Positions 17,576 through 27,782 are shown, counted from the stretch's first letter. The stretch: 64,000 nucleotides of DNA from CAG-390 sp003523225 (GCA_902461815.1 CABPZE010000008.1:1-64000), one strand, 5' to 3'. Numbers and translations: made by a program. Notes: a model not told the origin generated them from the sequence alone.

Positions 17576-19039
17576 TCAGATAAGGGATCTGTCCACCTCG
17601 TCGGCGCATGCCTTGCCCTCGGCAATCGCCCAGACGACAAGCGACTGTCCGCGCCGGGCGTCCCCCGCCGCAAAGACCTTGGGTATTGCAGTACGGTAGC
17701 TGTCCTTTTCGGTCAGAAGATTTCCCCGCTCGCTGCGGGCAGCGCCGAAAGCCTCTGCGACGGCGCTCTCACAGCCGACAAAGCCCGCCGCAATAAGCAG
17801 CAGCTCACATGGCAGAGTCTGAATGCTGTCGGGGACTTCCGCGAACACGGTCCTTCCGCTCGCCTCGTCGTATTTCGGCTGAAGCCGGACGGTGCGCACG
17901 GCGACCACAGCGCCGCTTTCGTCCGCAACGATCTCCTTCACCGTTGTCTGATATATGCGCGGGTCTTTGCCGAACACGGCGATCGACTCCTCCTGACCGT
18001 AGTCGGTCTTGCAGACCCTCGGCCACTGCGGCCACGGGTTGGACGCCGCGCGGGTGTCAGGCAGTTTAGCGGTCATTTCAAGCTGAATGACCGATTTGCA
18101 GCCCTGACGTATCGCAGTCCCGACGCAATCGTTCCCGGTGTCGCCGCCTCCGACTATTATAACATTTTTGCCCGACGCGCTGACAGACGGCTGGAACGTC
18201 TCGCCCGTGACCGCCTTTGTCGCGGCGCTCAGATAGTCCACCGCGAAATACACGCCGTCCGACTCCCGCCCCGGCACCTTAAGATCGCGGGGCGTTTTTG
18301 AGCCGCAGCAAAGGATAACGGCGTCGTAGCCGTCTGTCAGCTCCTGTGCGGAAATATCGCTTCCCACACTTTTTCCGAGCGAAAACACGACACCCTCCGC
18401 TTCCATAAGCCGGATGCGCCGCTCGACAATGCGTTTGTCCAGCTTCATGTTGGGAATGCCGTACATCAGCAATCCGCCGGGGCGGCTTTCGCGCTCATAA
18501 ACGACCACGCTGTGCCCGCGCTGATTCAGCCGGTATGCGGCTGACAAGCCTGCCGGACCTGATCCGACGACGGCGACCCGCTTACCGCTGCGCGTTCCGG
18601 GAATTTTCGGCTGCATCCAGCCATTTTCATAGCCCTCCTCGATAATTGACAGCTCGTTGTCGTGAACCGTGACCGGGCTGCCGTTCATACCGCAGGTACA
18701 CGCCGCCTCGCAGAGAGCCGGGCAGACTCTGCCGGTGAACTCCGGAAAGGGATTGGTCTTCAGCAGCCGGGAAAGCGCCTCCCTGCCGTGACCGTTATAT
18801 ATCTCATCGTTCCACTCGGGTATCAGATTGTGCAGGGGGCATCCGCTGAACATACCGCCGAAATTTTCTCCCGACTGGCAAAAGGGTACGCCGCAGTTCA
18901 TGCACCTTGCCGCCTGCTCGCGTCTTTCCGTCTCACCGAGCGGCAGACGGAATTCCGAAAAATTCCCGATCCTTTCGGACGGAGCAATGCAGTGATTGGT
19001 CTGCCGCCCGAATTCCATAAATCCTGTTGGTTTTCCCAT
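17576..19039 (-). CDS. gltD: Glutamate synthase (NADPH) small subunit
   Basis: Flavoprotein that takes electrons from NADPH and hands them to GltB. The ATG at 19039 (AAAGAGG upstream) gives 487 residues. The N-terminal iron-sulfur region has ARCMNCGVPFCQ, GCPLHNLIPEWND and CPALCEAACTCG. It is followed by the FAD Rossmann motif VVGSGPAGLSAAYRLNQRG and the NADPH motif IIVGGGDTGNDCVGTA. The order and length match GltD. The TTG six codons earlier lacks support. It lies 48 bases after gltB and is surely co-transcribed with it. Confidence 0.96.
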   Translation of the reverse strand: MGKPTGFMEFGRQTNHCIAPSERIGNFSEFRLPLGETERREQAARCMNCGVPFCQSGENFGGMFSGCPLHNLIPEWNDEIYNGHGREALSRLLKTNPFPEFTGRVCPALCEAACTCGMNGSPVTVHDNELSIIEEGYENGWMQPKIPGTRSGKRVAVVGSGPAGLSAAYRLNQRGHSVVVYERESRPGGLLMYGIPNMKLDKRIVERRIRLMEAEGVVFSLGKSVGSDISAQELTDGYDAVILCCGSKTPRDLKVPGRESDGVYFAVDYLSAATKAVTGETFQPSVSASGKNVIIVGGGDTGNDCVGTAIRQGCKSVIQLEMTAKLPDTRAASNPWPQWPRVCKTDYGQEESIAVFGKDPRIYQTTVKEIVADESGAVVAVRTVRLQPKYDEASGRTVFAEVPDSIQTLPCELLLIAAGFVGCESAVAEAFGAARSERGNLLTEKDSYRTAIPKVFAAGDARRGQSLVVWAIAEGKACADEVDRSLI

Positions 19040-19087
19040 CTTTACGACCTCTTTCAATGGTTCTTGAGACTGATCCTGCGGGGAAGC

Positions 19088-22000
19088 TCAGCTCTTTTGC
19101 ATCATATAAAACGCCTGCAGCTTGGCGTCCTCGTGCGGAACGCCCTTTTCTTCCAGCTTACCGATGGCGCTCAGCATCTTCTGATAATCCTTGGCAATGA
19201 TCTTTTTGAACTGAGGCAGATAATCATTAAAATGCGAGATGATCTTTGCTGCAAACTCAGAACCGGTCGCGCGGACGTGCGCTTCTATCATCTCTTTAAG
19301 CTCGGCAATATCGTGCGCCTCGCTTACCGTACTCATAGTGACCATTTCCTTGTTCAGTCTCAGATACAGATCATGCCCCTCGTCAAGCACATAAGCGATT
19401 CCTCCGCTCATGCCCGCCGCAAAGTTTTTGCCGGTCTTACCGAGTATTACGGCGCGTCCTCCGGTCATGTATTCACAGCCGTGATCTCCACACCCTTCGG
19501 CGACAGCGACCGCGCCCGAATTGCGGACGCAGAAGCGCTCACCGGCGACGCCGTTTATATACGCCTCGCCGCTTGTGGCTCCGTAAAGCGCAACGTTACC
19601 AATTATGATATTGTCCTTTGCCTGAAATTCCGAGCCTGACTCAGGCTTCACGATCAGCTTCCCGCCGGAAAGTCCCTTGCCGAAATAATCGTTTGCGTCT
19701 CCGGTAAGCTCAAGCGTCAGTCCCTTGGGAAGAAACGCGCCGAAGGACTGTCCGCCGCCGCCCAGGCAATGCACCGTGTATGTGTCGGAGGGCAGCGAGT
19801 CACCGAATTTTTCGGTTATGACCGAACCGAGTATCGTTCCCACCGTCCTGTTTACGCTGGACACGCTGACCGACACCTCATGCGGCTTTCTTTTCTTGAA
19901 ATAAGGCATAAAAGCTGGCAAAAGCACCTTTTCGTCCAGCGTATTCTGAAGCGCAAAGTCGTACACGTCCTCCTTACGGAAGTGGACCGGAGTGTTCTTT
20001 TCCAGTATCGGGGAAAGGTCTATCGTATCCGCCCGGTGAGTAATGCGCTTCTGACGCATACGCAGCTTTTCGGTGTGTCCCACCAGCTCGTCAACAGTGC
20101 GCACGCCGAGCTTTGCCATTATCTCACGCAGCTCCTCGGCGATGAAGGTCATGAAGTTCATCACATATTCCGGCTTGCCGCAGAAACGGCATCTCAGCTC
20201 CGGATTCTGTGTTGCGATCCCGACAGGGCAGGTGTCAAGATTGCATACCCGCATCATTACGCAGCCCATTGTGACCAGAGGCGCGGTTGCAAAGCCGAAT
20301 TCCTCAGCCCCGAGTATGCAGGCAATAGCCACATCACGCCCGCTCATCAGCTTGCCGTCGGTCTCAAGCCGGACACGTGAACGCAGACCGTTGCGCACCA
20401 GAGTCTGATGCGCCTCGGCAAGACCAAGCTCCCACGGAAGTCCTGCGCTGTGTATTGAGCTTTTGGGAGCTGCTCCTGTTCCGCCGTCGTAGCCGGAGAT
20501 AAGTACCACTCCCGCACCTGCCTTGGCAACGCCTGCGGCGATCGTGCCGACACCCGCCTCGGATACCAGCTTTACCGATATCCGCGCGTTACGGTTGGCG
20601 TTTTTCAGATCGTATATGAGCTGGGCTAAGTCTTCAATTGAATATATATCATGGTGCGGCGGGGGAGATATCAGCGAAACGCCCGGAGTTGAATAACGTG
20701 TTTTGGCTATCCACGGATATACCTTTTTCCCGGGCAGATGTCCGCCCTCTCCGGGCTTTGCCCCCTGCGCCATTTTGATCTGAATTTCGGAGGCGCTGCA
20801 AAGATATGCGCTGGTAACGCCGAATCTGCCCGACGCCACCTGCTTGATGGCGCTGTTCCTTTCAGTTCCGAATCGCGCGGGGTCTTCGCCTCCCTCTCCG
20901 GAGTTGGATTTGCCGCCAAGACGGTTCATGGCTATCGCCATGCAGGTGTGAGCCTCCTCGGAGATAGAGCCGTAGGACATCGCCCCGGTCTTGAAGCGTT
21001 TTACTATCTCGCTTGCGGGTTCAACCTCCTCAAGCGGCACGCCTCCGTTCTCGTCCCAGACGAATTCCAGAAGGCCGCGCAGGGTGTGCGGCTTGCGTTC
21101 GTCGTCCACCATTGCGGTGTATTCCTTGAATTTTTCGTAAGAGCCGCTATGCGTCGCCTCACGCAGCGCTACAATGGTCTTGGGATTGTAAAGATGATCC
21201 TCGGCATTTTTGCCGGAGCGCAGCTTGTGGATACCAACGCTCTCAAGCGTCTCGTCCACGCCAAGACCCAGCGGATCAAACGCCTGATCGTGACGGAACT
21301 CCACGCCCTCGCCGATCTCCTCAAGACCTATGCCCTCAACGGGGCTGATGGTATTTGTAAAGTATTTGTCAATTACATCACGGCAGATGCCCACAGCCTC
21401 GAATATCTGCGCAGACTGATACGACTGCAAGGTTGAAACGCCCATTTTTGAGGCGATCTTGACGATGCCGCGGAGGATCGCATTGTTGTAATCCGCAATG
21501 GCGGTGTGATAGTCCTTGTCAAGCCTGCCGCCGTCGATAAGAGCCGCAATGCTCTCCTGCGCCAGATATGGGTTTATGGCTCTTGCGCCGTAGCCGAGCA
21601 GGGTCGCAAAGTGATGCACATCCCTCGGCTCCGCGCTTTCAAGTATGATCGACACGGCGGTGCGCTTTTTGGTGCGTATCAGATACTGCTCCATTGCCGA
21701 GACGGCAAGCAGCGAGGGGATCGCCACGTGGTTTTCATCCACGCCGCGGTCGGAGAGAATGATGATATTTGCGCCTTTTTTGTAGGCGCGGTCACATTCG
21801 ACAAACAGCCGGTCAAGCGCCTTTTCAAGCGAGGTGTTTTTATAGTACAGCAGCGAGACGGTCTGCACCCCGAAGCCCGGTTTGTTCATATGACGTATCT
21901 TCATAAGATCCACCGAGGTAAGGATGGGGTTGTGGATCTGAAGCACTGCGCAGTTTTCCGGCTTTTCGCAAAGCAGATTACCGTCCGAGCCTACATACAC

Positions 22001-23593
22001 GGTGGTGTCCGTCACCACCTTTTCGCGCAGCGCGTCGATAGGAGGGTTTGTGACCTGCGCAAAAAGCTGCTTGAAATAATTGAAGAGAGGCTGGTGCTTT
22101 TCGGAAAGCACGGCAAGCGGAATGTCGCAGCCCATTGAGGCTGTCGCTTCGATGCCGTTTTTCGCCATCGGCAGTATCGCCTCGTTCATATCCTCATATG
22201 TGTATCCGAATACCTTATAGAGCCGGTTGCGCTCCTCCTCGGAATAATGTGGGATCTTTTTGTTCGGTATCGGCAGCTCGGCAAGCGTAACAAGGTTGCT
22301 GTCCAGCCACTCGCCGTAAGGCTGACGCCCGGCGTAGTACTCCTTGCACTCCTCGTCGGATATCACTGCCTTGCGCACGGTGTCCACAAGCAGCATCTTC
22401 CCGGGGCGGAGGCGATCCTTGCAGACGATATCCCCGGCGGGAATATCCAGAACTCCCACCTCTGACGAAAGTATCAGCTTTCTGTCCTTGGTAATATAAT
22501 ATCTCGCCGGGCGCAGACCGTTGCGGTCCAGAACAGCACCCATTATGTCGCCGTCCGAGAAAAGAATGGCAGCCGGACCGTCCCACGGCTCCATCATAGT
22601 GGAATAATAGCGGTACATATCCCGCTTGGCGCGGCTCATGTTCGGGTCGTTCTCCCACGGCTCGGGAATGGTTATCATGACTGCCAGCGGCAGCGGAATG
22701 CCGTTCATAGTGAGAAATTCCAGCGTGTTGTCAAGCATTGCGGAATCCGATCCGGAAGCGTTTATGACCGGAAGGACCTTTACCATGTCCTCCTTCATGC
22801 AGACCGATTCCATCGTCTCCTCGCGCGCAAGCATACGGTCGGCGTTGCCCCGGATGGTGTTGATCTCACCGTTATGCAGTATAAGGCGGTTTGGATGCGC
22901 CCGCTCCCAGCTTGGCATGGTGTTGGTGGAAAAGCGGGAATGAACCATGGCGATGGCACTTTCGTAGGACGGATCCTGAAGGTCGGGATAAAAGCGGCGG
23001 AGCTGACCCACAAGGAACATTCCCTTGTAGACGATGGTCCTTGAGGAGAGGGAGCAGACATAGGTATTTTCGCTGCTCTGCTCAAAAACACGACGTATCA
23101 CATACAGCTTTCGGTCAAAATCCAGCCCGCGGGCAATGCCTTCGGGGCGCTCAAGGAAGCACTGCGCGATATAGGGCATCGAGCTTCTCGCCTTTTCTCC
23201 GAGAATATCCGGGTTTGTGGGAACGTCGCGCCACGCAATAAAGCGGACTCCCTCCTTGGCGCAGATGACCTCAAACATTTTTTCCGCCTGGCGGCGGCTG
23301 CGCGGATCCTGAGGGAAGAAAAACATACCGACGCCGTAGTCACGCGCCTCTCCGATATCCAGTCCGAGACTGCCGAAAAAAGAGTGGGATATCTGCAAAA
23401 GAATACCCACACCGTCCCCCGTATCGCCGGAGGCGTCCTTTCCCGCCCGGTGCTCCAGTCTTTCAACTATGGACAGCGCGTCGTTTACAATTGAATGCGA
23501 CGCCACGCCGTCAATACTCACCACCGCGCCTATACCGCAGGCGTCATGCTCGTATGCCTCCTGATATAAGGTCTTCTGATCCGTTTCGTTCAT
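19088..23593 (-). CDS. gltB: Glutamate synthase (NADPH) large subunit
   Basis: Converts glutamine and 2-oxoglutarate to two glutamates, the GOGAT half of ammonia assimilation. From the ATG at 23593 (AAAGGAAA upstream) it has 1501 residues. Cys19 in EHDACGIGAVVS matches the N-terminal nucleophile of the Ntn glutaminase, so an 18-residue propeptide should be removed. The central domain is followed by the FMN barrel with the 3Fe-4S ligands CVMMRVCNLDTCPVG. The C-terminal beta-helix domain is rich in Gly repeats (LGGGGQSFGAF to the end). No domain is missing. An unusual structured leader precedes it. Confidence 0.97.
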   Translation of the reverse strand: MNETDQKTLYQEAYEHDACGIGAVVSIDGVASHSIVNDALSIVERLEHRAGKDASGDTGDGVGILLQISHSFFGSLGLDIGEARDYGVGMFFFPQDPRSRRQAEKMFEVICAKEGVRFIAWRDVPTNPDILGEKARSSMPYIAQCFLERPEGIARGLDFDRKLYVIRRVFEQSSENTYVCSLSSRTIVYKGMFLVGQLRRFYPDLQDPSYESAIAMVHSRFSTNTMPSWERAHPNRLILHNGEINTIRGNADRMLAREETMESVCMKEDMVKVLPVINASGSDSAMLDNTLEFLTMNGIPLPLAVMITIPEPWENDPNMSRAKRDMYRYYSTMMEPWDGPAAILFSDGDIMGAVLDRNGLRPARYYITKDRKLILSSEVGVLDIPAGDIVCKDRLRPGKMLLVDTVRKAVISDEECKEYYAGRQPYGEWLDSNLVTLAELPIPNKKIPHYSEEERNRLYKVFGYTYEDMNEAILPMAKNGIEATASMGCDIPLAVLSEKHQPLFNYFKQLFAQVTNPPIDALREKVVTDTTVYVGSDGNLLCEKPENCAVLQIHNPILTSVDLMKIRHMNKPGFGVQTVSLLYYKNTSLEKALDRLFVECDRAYKKGANIIILSDRGVDENHVAIPSLLAVSAMEQYLIRTKKRTAVSIILESAEPRDVHHFATLLGYGARAINPYLAQESIAALIDGGRLDKDYHTAIADYNNAILRGIVKIASKMGVSTLQSYQSAQIFEAVGICRDVIDKYFTNTISPVEGIGLEEIGEGVEFRHDQAFDPLGLGVDETLESVGIHKLRSGKNAEDHLYNPKTIVALREATHSGSYEKFKEYTAMVDDERKPHTLRGLLEFVWDENGGVPLEEVEPASEIVKRFKTGAMSYGSISEEAHTCMAIAMNRLGGKSNSGEGGEDPARFGTERNSAIKQVASGRFGVTSAYLCSASEIQIKMAQGAKPGEGGHLPGKKVYPWIAKTRYSTPGVSLISPPPHHDIYSIEDLAQLIYDLKNANRNARISVKLVSEAGVGTIAAGVAKAGAGVVLISGYDGGTGAAPKSSIHSAGLPWELGLAEAHQTLVRNGLRSRVRLETDGKLMSGRDVAIACILGAEEFGFATAPLVTMGCVMMRVCNLDTCPVGIATQNPELRCRFCGKPEYVMNFMTFIAEELREIMAKLGVRTVDELVGHTEKLRMRQKRITHRADTIDLSPILEKNTPVHFRKEDVYDFALQNTLDEKVLLPAFMPYFKKRKPHEVSVSVSSVNRTVGTILGSVITEKFGDSLPSDTYTVHCLGGGGQSFGAFLPKGLTLELTGDANDYFGKGLSGGKLIVKPESGSEFQAKDNIIIGNVALYGATSGEAYINGVAGERFCVRNSGAVAVAEGCGDHGCEYMTGGRAVILGKTGKNFAAGMSGGIAYVLDEGHDLYLRLNKEMVTMSTVSEAHDIAELKEMIEAHVRATGSEFAAKIISHFNDYLPQFKKIIAKDYQKMLSAIGKLEEKGVPHEDAKLQAFYMMQKS

Positions 23594-23640
23594 TCTGACA
23601 TTTCCTTTCTCTCTTTTGTGCCGTCCGCGACGCTGCGAGG

Positions 23641-23769
23641 GTGCGGCACACAAGCCTTGCGCGGCACAGCTCCGACAGCTTCAGAGCTTCAGTGCCATAA
23701 GGCAACTTTGCACGGGGTCCGCCGCATGGCTCTCACCTTCCCATGCTCGCTGCGGGACAGGACCCCGTG
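23641..23769 (-). other. Candidate structured RNA leader before gltB
   Basis: The 200-base gap between amt and gltB folds strikingly on the minus strand. First comes a 10-bp stem, CACGGGGTCC with GGACCCCGTG (23760-23769 with 23711-23720). It encloses a CATGG/CCATG hairpin with a GAAGGTGAGAG loop. Two further hairpins follow (23691-23707 and 23668-23688) and then two near-identical copies of GTGCCGCRC. No U-tract follows, so it is not a plain terminator. It matches none of the riboswitch consensus sequences I could recall. No promoter is visible, so it is probably an intercistronic element in a glnN-amt-gltB transcript. Confidence 0.45.
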
Positions 23770-23795
23770 TTGTTATTTATTATTTATTTTCCGGT

Positions 23796-25571
23796 TTATT
23801 CTACATCCTGCAAAGCGTCATAGCCTTCTTCGCCGGTTCTGACCTTTACAACATTTTCAACATTGTAAACAAATATCTTGCCGTCGCCGATGTGTCCGGT
23901 GTAAAGCACCTTTTTGGCAGTCTCGATTACAGCGGAGACCGGCACCTTGCTTACAACGATATCGACCTGGATCTTCGGCAGAAGCGTCGCTTCAATGGCA
24001 ACTCCGCGGTAGAACTCCGGTCTGCCCTTCTGCGCGCCGCAGCCCATGACGTGGGAAACCGTCATTCCGGTGATGCCTATCGACATCATGGCGGTCTTGA
24101 GAGCCTCAAGTCGGGATTCCTTGCAGATGATCTCGACCTTTGTCAGCTTTCTGCCGCCGGCAGGAGCTTCAAACGTGGGCATCGCCTTGACCTCCACCGC
24201 CTCCGCAACGGGTACGTCGCCGCTTACGGCAACGGGCAGCTCGTCGTCGGACGGAACGGTTTCCGGAGCGAATATCATTCCGCCGTATGCGCTCGGCAGA
24301 CCGTGCTCGGTCGGGTCAAGACCGACTATCTCCTCCTCGCGGCTGACTCTCAGCCCGAATATCTTCTTTATGGCAAGGAAGGTAAGGGTGATCGTCACGG
24401 CAGTGAACGCCGCAGTTGCCAGCACACCAAGCAGCTGAGTACCGAGCAGCTTGAAGCCGCCGCCGTAGAACAGACCCTCGCCGACTATCTGGTTTGCACC
24501 GAAGCTTACACCGTCGCCGTAGCCTCTTGCAAAGGCAGGTGCGGTCTCGGTCGCAAACAGACCGACAGCGATCGTTCCCCAGATACCGTTCATGCAGTGT
24601 ACAGCAACAGCGCCGACGGGGTCGTCAACATGCAGCTTGTAGTCCAGCAGCCATACTCCGAACACGACCAGAAGTCCCGCAACAGCGCCTATCACGATCG
24701 AGCCGAGAGCGTCGACCACGTCGCAACCGGCAGTGATCGCAACAAGTCCCGCAAGGGAAGCGTTAAGACACATTGAAACATCGGGCTTGCCGTACTTTAT
24801 CCATGTAAAGATCATGCAGACCACCGTGGCAACGGCGGGAGCTATCGTTGTTGTCACAAATACCGAGCCAAGCTCCTCGACCGTGGTGGCAGCCGCACCG
24901 TTGAAGCCGTACCAGCCAAGCCAGAGAATGAACACACCAAGGCATCCGATTGTGATGTTGTGTCCCGGAATGGCGTTGACCTTGACCACCTTGCCGTCCT
25001 TTTTGGTGAATTTACCGATACGCGGACCGAGCATCGCCGCACCGATGAGAGCGCAGATGCCGCCGACCATGTGAATGCAGTTGGAACCGGCAAAATCATG
25101 GAAGCCGAGGCTTGCAAGCCAGCCGCCGCCCCAGGTCCAGTGAGCCTCGATGGGGTATATGACCGCCGAGATCACAGCCGAGTAAACACAGTAGGAAAGG
25201 AATTTGGTTCTTTCCGCCATGGCGCCCGAAACGATGGTCGCGGTGGTGGCGCAAAACACAAGGTTGAATACGAAGTTTGACCAGTCAAAGTTTGCGTAAT
25301 CCGTGAAAATATCAAATCCCGGCTTGCCGATGATACCCACAAGATCCTCGCCGAGAAGCAGTCCGAAGCCTATGAGGATAAAGACCACGGTTCCGATGCA
25401 GAAATCCATCAGGTTCTTCATAAGGATGTTTCCGGCGTTTTTGGCGCGGGTAAAGCCCGTCTCGACCATTGCAAATCCGGCTTGCATCCAGAACACCAGT
25501 GCAGCACCTATCAAAAACCAGACGCTGAAAACCTCTCCGTTAACAGCAGATAATACTTCTTCCAAGCTCAT
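23796..25571 (-). CDS. amt: Ammonium transporter fused to a PII signal domain
   Basis: The first 420 residues or so are an Amt/Rh ammonium channel with eleven expected helices. They include FCATTATIVSGAMAERTKF and the two pore histidines, in NCIHMVGG and AVHCMNG. A linker (about 420-473) leads into a full PII domain (474-591). The T-loop is QKGRPEFYRG, with the conserved Tyr at about 521, and the nucleotide-binding end is HIGDGKIFVYNVENVVKVRTGE. Separate GlnK normally plugs AmtB when nitrogen is plentiful; fusion would hold the plug on the channel. GGAGG precedes the ATG. It follows glnN by 39 bases and is probably in the same transcript. Confidence 0.94.
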   Translation of the reverse strand: MSLEEVLSAVNGEVFSVWFLIGAALVFWMQAGFAMVETGFTRAKNAGNILMKNLMDFCIGTVVFILIGFGLLLGEDLVGIIGKPGFDIFTDYANFDWSNFVFNLVFCATTATIVSGAMAERTKFLSYCVYSAVISAVIYPIEAHWTWGGGWLASLGFHDFAGSNCIHMVGGICALIGAAMLGPRIGKFTKKDGKVVKVNAIPGHNITIGCLGVFILWLGWYGFNGAAATTVEELGSVFVTTTIAPAVATVVCMIFTWIKYGKPDVSMCLNASLAGLVAITAGCDVVDALGSIVIGAVAGLLVVFGVWLLDYKLHVDDPVGAVAVHCMNGIWGTIAVGLFATETAPAFARGYGDGVSFGANQIVGEGLFYGGGFKLLGTQLLGVLATAAFTAVTITLTFLAIKKIFGLRVSREEEIVGLDPTEHGLPSAYGGMIFAPETVPSDDELPVAVSGDVPVAEAVEVKAMPTFEAPAGGRKLTKVEIICKESRLEALKTAMMSIGITGMTVSHVMGCGAQKGRPEFYRGVAIEATLLPKIQVDIVVSKVPVSAVIETAKKVLYTGHIGDGKIFVYNVENVVKVRTGEEGYDALQDVE

Positions 25572-25610
25572 AATAATGAGACCTCCGAAAGTTAAGTGTA
25601 ACTCGGCGCC

Positions 25611-27704
25611 TCAGCGAACGCCGAACAAAAGATCGCCGTAGGACGGGTACGGCCACGCCTCAGAGGAGGAAACGGTCTCCATTTCGTCCACCGAAATGCG
25701 CAGGGCGCGCATATCTTCAAGAACCGTTGTTTTATAAATGTCGGCAAGCTCTGCCATGTCGGTCACAGCCTTTGCGGCAAGCAGATCGTCCTCGAGCTTC
25801 TTGACGTTTCTGTATGTTTCGCCGATAAGTGCGCACAGGCTCTTTACCGTATCCTTTTCATATGATACGTCCGCGTCCCCAAGCAGCGCGGTCTTTTCCG
25901 CGGCGGCGCGGGAGAGTCCGGAGGAATATGTGCTCATGGCGGGCAGAATGTCCTTGCGCACCATGTCAAGCATGGTCAGCGCCTCTATGTTGATGACCTT
26001 GCAGTAGTTTTCAAGCCGCACTTCGTGTCTTGCGCTCAGCTCGGCAAGGGTAAATACCTTGTGCGAGGTGAACAGCTTCACGTTCTTTTCGTCCATCATG
26101 TGCGCCAGCGCGTCGGGGGTGGACTTCAGATTGTAAAGTCCGCGTTTTTCCGCTTCCTTTACCCAGGACTCGTCATAACCGTCGCCGTTGAAAATTATCC
26201 GCTTATGGGATGCAATGGTCTCCTTGATAAGGTCGTGCAGTGTGCGCTCGAAATCCGCGGTGTTCTCCAGCTTGTCGGCAAACTGGCAAAGCTCTTCCGC
26301 AACGACGGTGTTGAGCACCGTGTTGGCGCAGGAGATGGAAGCGGACGAACCGAGCATACGGAATTCAAACTTGTTGCCGGTAAAGGCAAAGGGGCTGGTA
26401 CGGTTGCGGTCGGTGGTGTCACGCGGGAATTTCGGCAGCGTGTGCACGCCGATGCGCATCAGATCCTTCTGCTTCGGGTCATACTTTTCGTCCTTTTCGA
26501 TAGCCTCAAGGATCTCGGAAAGATCGCTGCCGAGGAACATCGAAACGATAGCGGGCGGCGCTTCGTTAGCGCCCAGACGGTGGTCGTTTCCGGCGGAGGC
26601 GACCGATATCCGGAGCAGATCCTGATATTCATCCACGCCCTTGATAACCGCGCAAAGGAAAAGCAGGAACTGTGCGTTTTCGTAAGGCGTCTCGCCCGGC
26701 TCAAGCAGGTTCGCGCCGGTATCGGTGGAGATAGACCAGTTGTTGTGCTTTCCGCTTCCGTTTACCCCGGCAAAGGGCTTTTCGTGAAGCAGACAGACCA
26801 AGCCGTGCTTTTTGGCGACCTTCTGCATTATCTCCATCGTAAGCTGGTTGTGGTCGGCGGCAATGTTGGTGGTGGTGAAGATAGGAGCCATCTCATGCTG
26901 CGCGGGAGCGACCTCGTTGTGTTCGGTCTTTGCCAGAACACCCAGCTTCCAAAGCTCTTGGTTCAGATCCTTCATGAACGCCGACACGCGGGGCTTTATC
27001 GCACCGAAGTAGTGGTCGTCCAGCTCCTGTCCCTTGGGGGCACGTGCGCCGAACAGCGTTCTGCCGGTGTAGATAAGGTCCTTGCGTTTGTCGTACATAT
27101 CCTTGTCAACAAGGAAATATTCCTGCTCGGGACCTACCGTGGTCTTTACCGACTTGACGCTGTCGTTGCCGAACAGCTTCAGAACGCGCAGCGCCTGACG
27201 GTTGATAGCTTCCATCGAGCGAAGCAGCGCCGTTTTCTGGTCAAGCGCCTCGCCGCCGTAGGAGCAGAAGACGGTCGGAATGCAAAGCACTCCGTCCTTG
27301 ATAAAGGCATAGGAGGTTGCGTCCCACGCGGTGTAGCCTCTCGCCTCAAAGGTGGCGCGAAGTCCGCCGGAGGGGAAGGAGGAAGCGTCAGGCTCGCCCT
27401 GGATAAGCTCCTTGCCGGAAAATTCCATAATGACCTTTCCGCCGGCTTTGGGTGAAATAAAGCTGTCGTGCTTTTCGGCGGTAATGCCCGTCATGGGTTG
27501 GAACCAATGGGTAAAATGTGTAGCGCCTTTTTCGATCGCCCAATCCTTCATGGCGTTTGCAACCACGGTTGCGACCGAAAGGTCAAGGTGCTTGCCGCTT
27601 TTCATGGTGTTCTGCAGTGCGCGGTAGGTCTCCTTGGGCAGCCGCGCCTCCATCGTTCTGTCGTCAAAAACCATGGATCCGAAAATTTCAGTTACTTCTG
27701 ACAT
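25611..27704 (-). CDS. glnN: Glutamine synthetase type III
   Basis: ATP-dependent synthesis of glutamine from glutamate and ammonia. From the ATG at 27704 (AAAGGAG upstream) the protein is 697 residues, the length of GSIII and far longer than type I. Typical type III features include FTHWFQPMTGITAEKHDSF, FEARGYTAWDATSYAFI, VGPEQEYFLVD for metal binding, NEVAPAQHEMAPIF and GSGKHNNWS. It is a second glutamine synthetase beside the type I-like gene across the divergent promoter region. Its leader carries tandem regulatory hairpins, so it is likely the regulated enzyme. Confidence 0.95.
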   Translation of the reverse strand: MSEVTEIFGSMVFDDRTMEARLPKETYRALQNTMKSGKHLDLSVATVVANAMKDWAIEKGATHFTHWFQPMTGITAEKHDSFISPKAGGKVIMEFSGKELIQGEPDASSFPSGGLRATFEARGYTAWDATSYAFIKDGVLCIPTVFCSYGGEALDQKTALLRSMEAINRQALRVLKLFGNDSVKSVKTTVGPEQEYFLVDKDMYDKRKDLIYTGRTLFGARAPKGQELDDHYFGAIKPRVSAFMKDLNQELWKLGVLAKTEHNEVAPAQHEMAPIFTTTNIAADHNQLTMEIMQKVAKKHGLVCLLHEKPFAGVNGSGKHNNWSISTDTGANLLEPGETPYENAQFLLFLCAVIKGVDEYQDLLRISVASAGNDHRLGANEAPPAIVSMFLGSDLSEILEAIEKDEKYDPKQKDLMRIGVHTLPKFPRDTTDRNRTSPFAFTGNKFEFRMLGSSASISCANTVLNTVVAEELCQFADKLENTADFERTLHDLIKETIASHKRIIFNGDGYDESWVKEAEKRGLYNLKSTPDALAHMMDEKNVKLFTSHKVFTLAELSARHEVRLENYCKVINIEALTMLDMVRKDILPAMSTYSSGLSRAAAEKTALLGDADVSYEKDTVKSLCALIGETYRNVKKLEDDLLAAKAVTDMAELADIYKTTVLEDMRALRISVDEMETVSSSEAWPYPSYGDLLFGVR

Positions 27705-27723
27705 TGTTTTTTCTCCTTTTGCT

Positions 27724-27781
27724 ATAAAATAAAAACAGCGGCAAGGGTTCCGAAGAACGGCAGTATCGGTTTGCTGCCCTG
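27724..27781 (-). terminator. Second leader terminator of glnN
   Basis: On the minus strand CAG-GGCA pairs with TGCC-GCTG around an inner GTTC-TTCG-GAAC tetraloop hairpin (27747-27758). The structure is followed by TTTTTATTTT. It ends about 20 bases before the glnN ATG. The outer stem has a bulge, so it is weaker than the first terminator. Confidence 0.5.
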
Positions 27782-27782
27782 A

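Noticed and set aside
23641..23769. Cobalamin riboswitch before gltB
   Set aside because: GGGAAGGTGAGAGCC looks like part of the B12-box neighbourhood, but the GCCACTG box and the rest of the consensus are missing.
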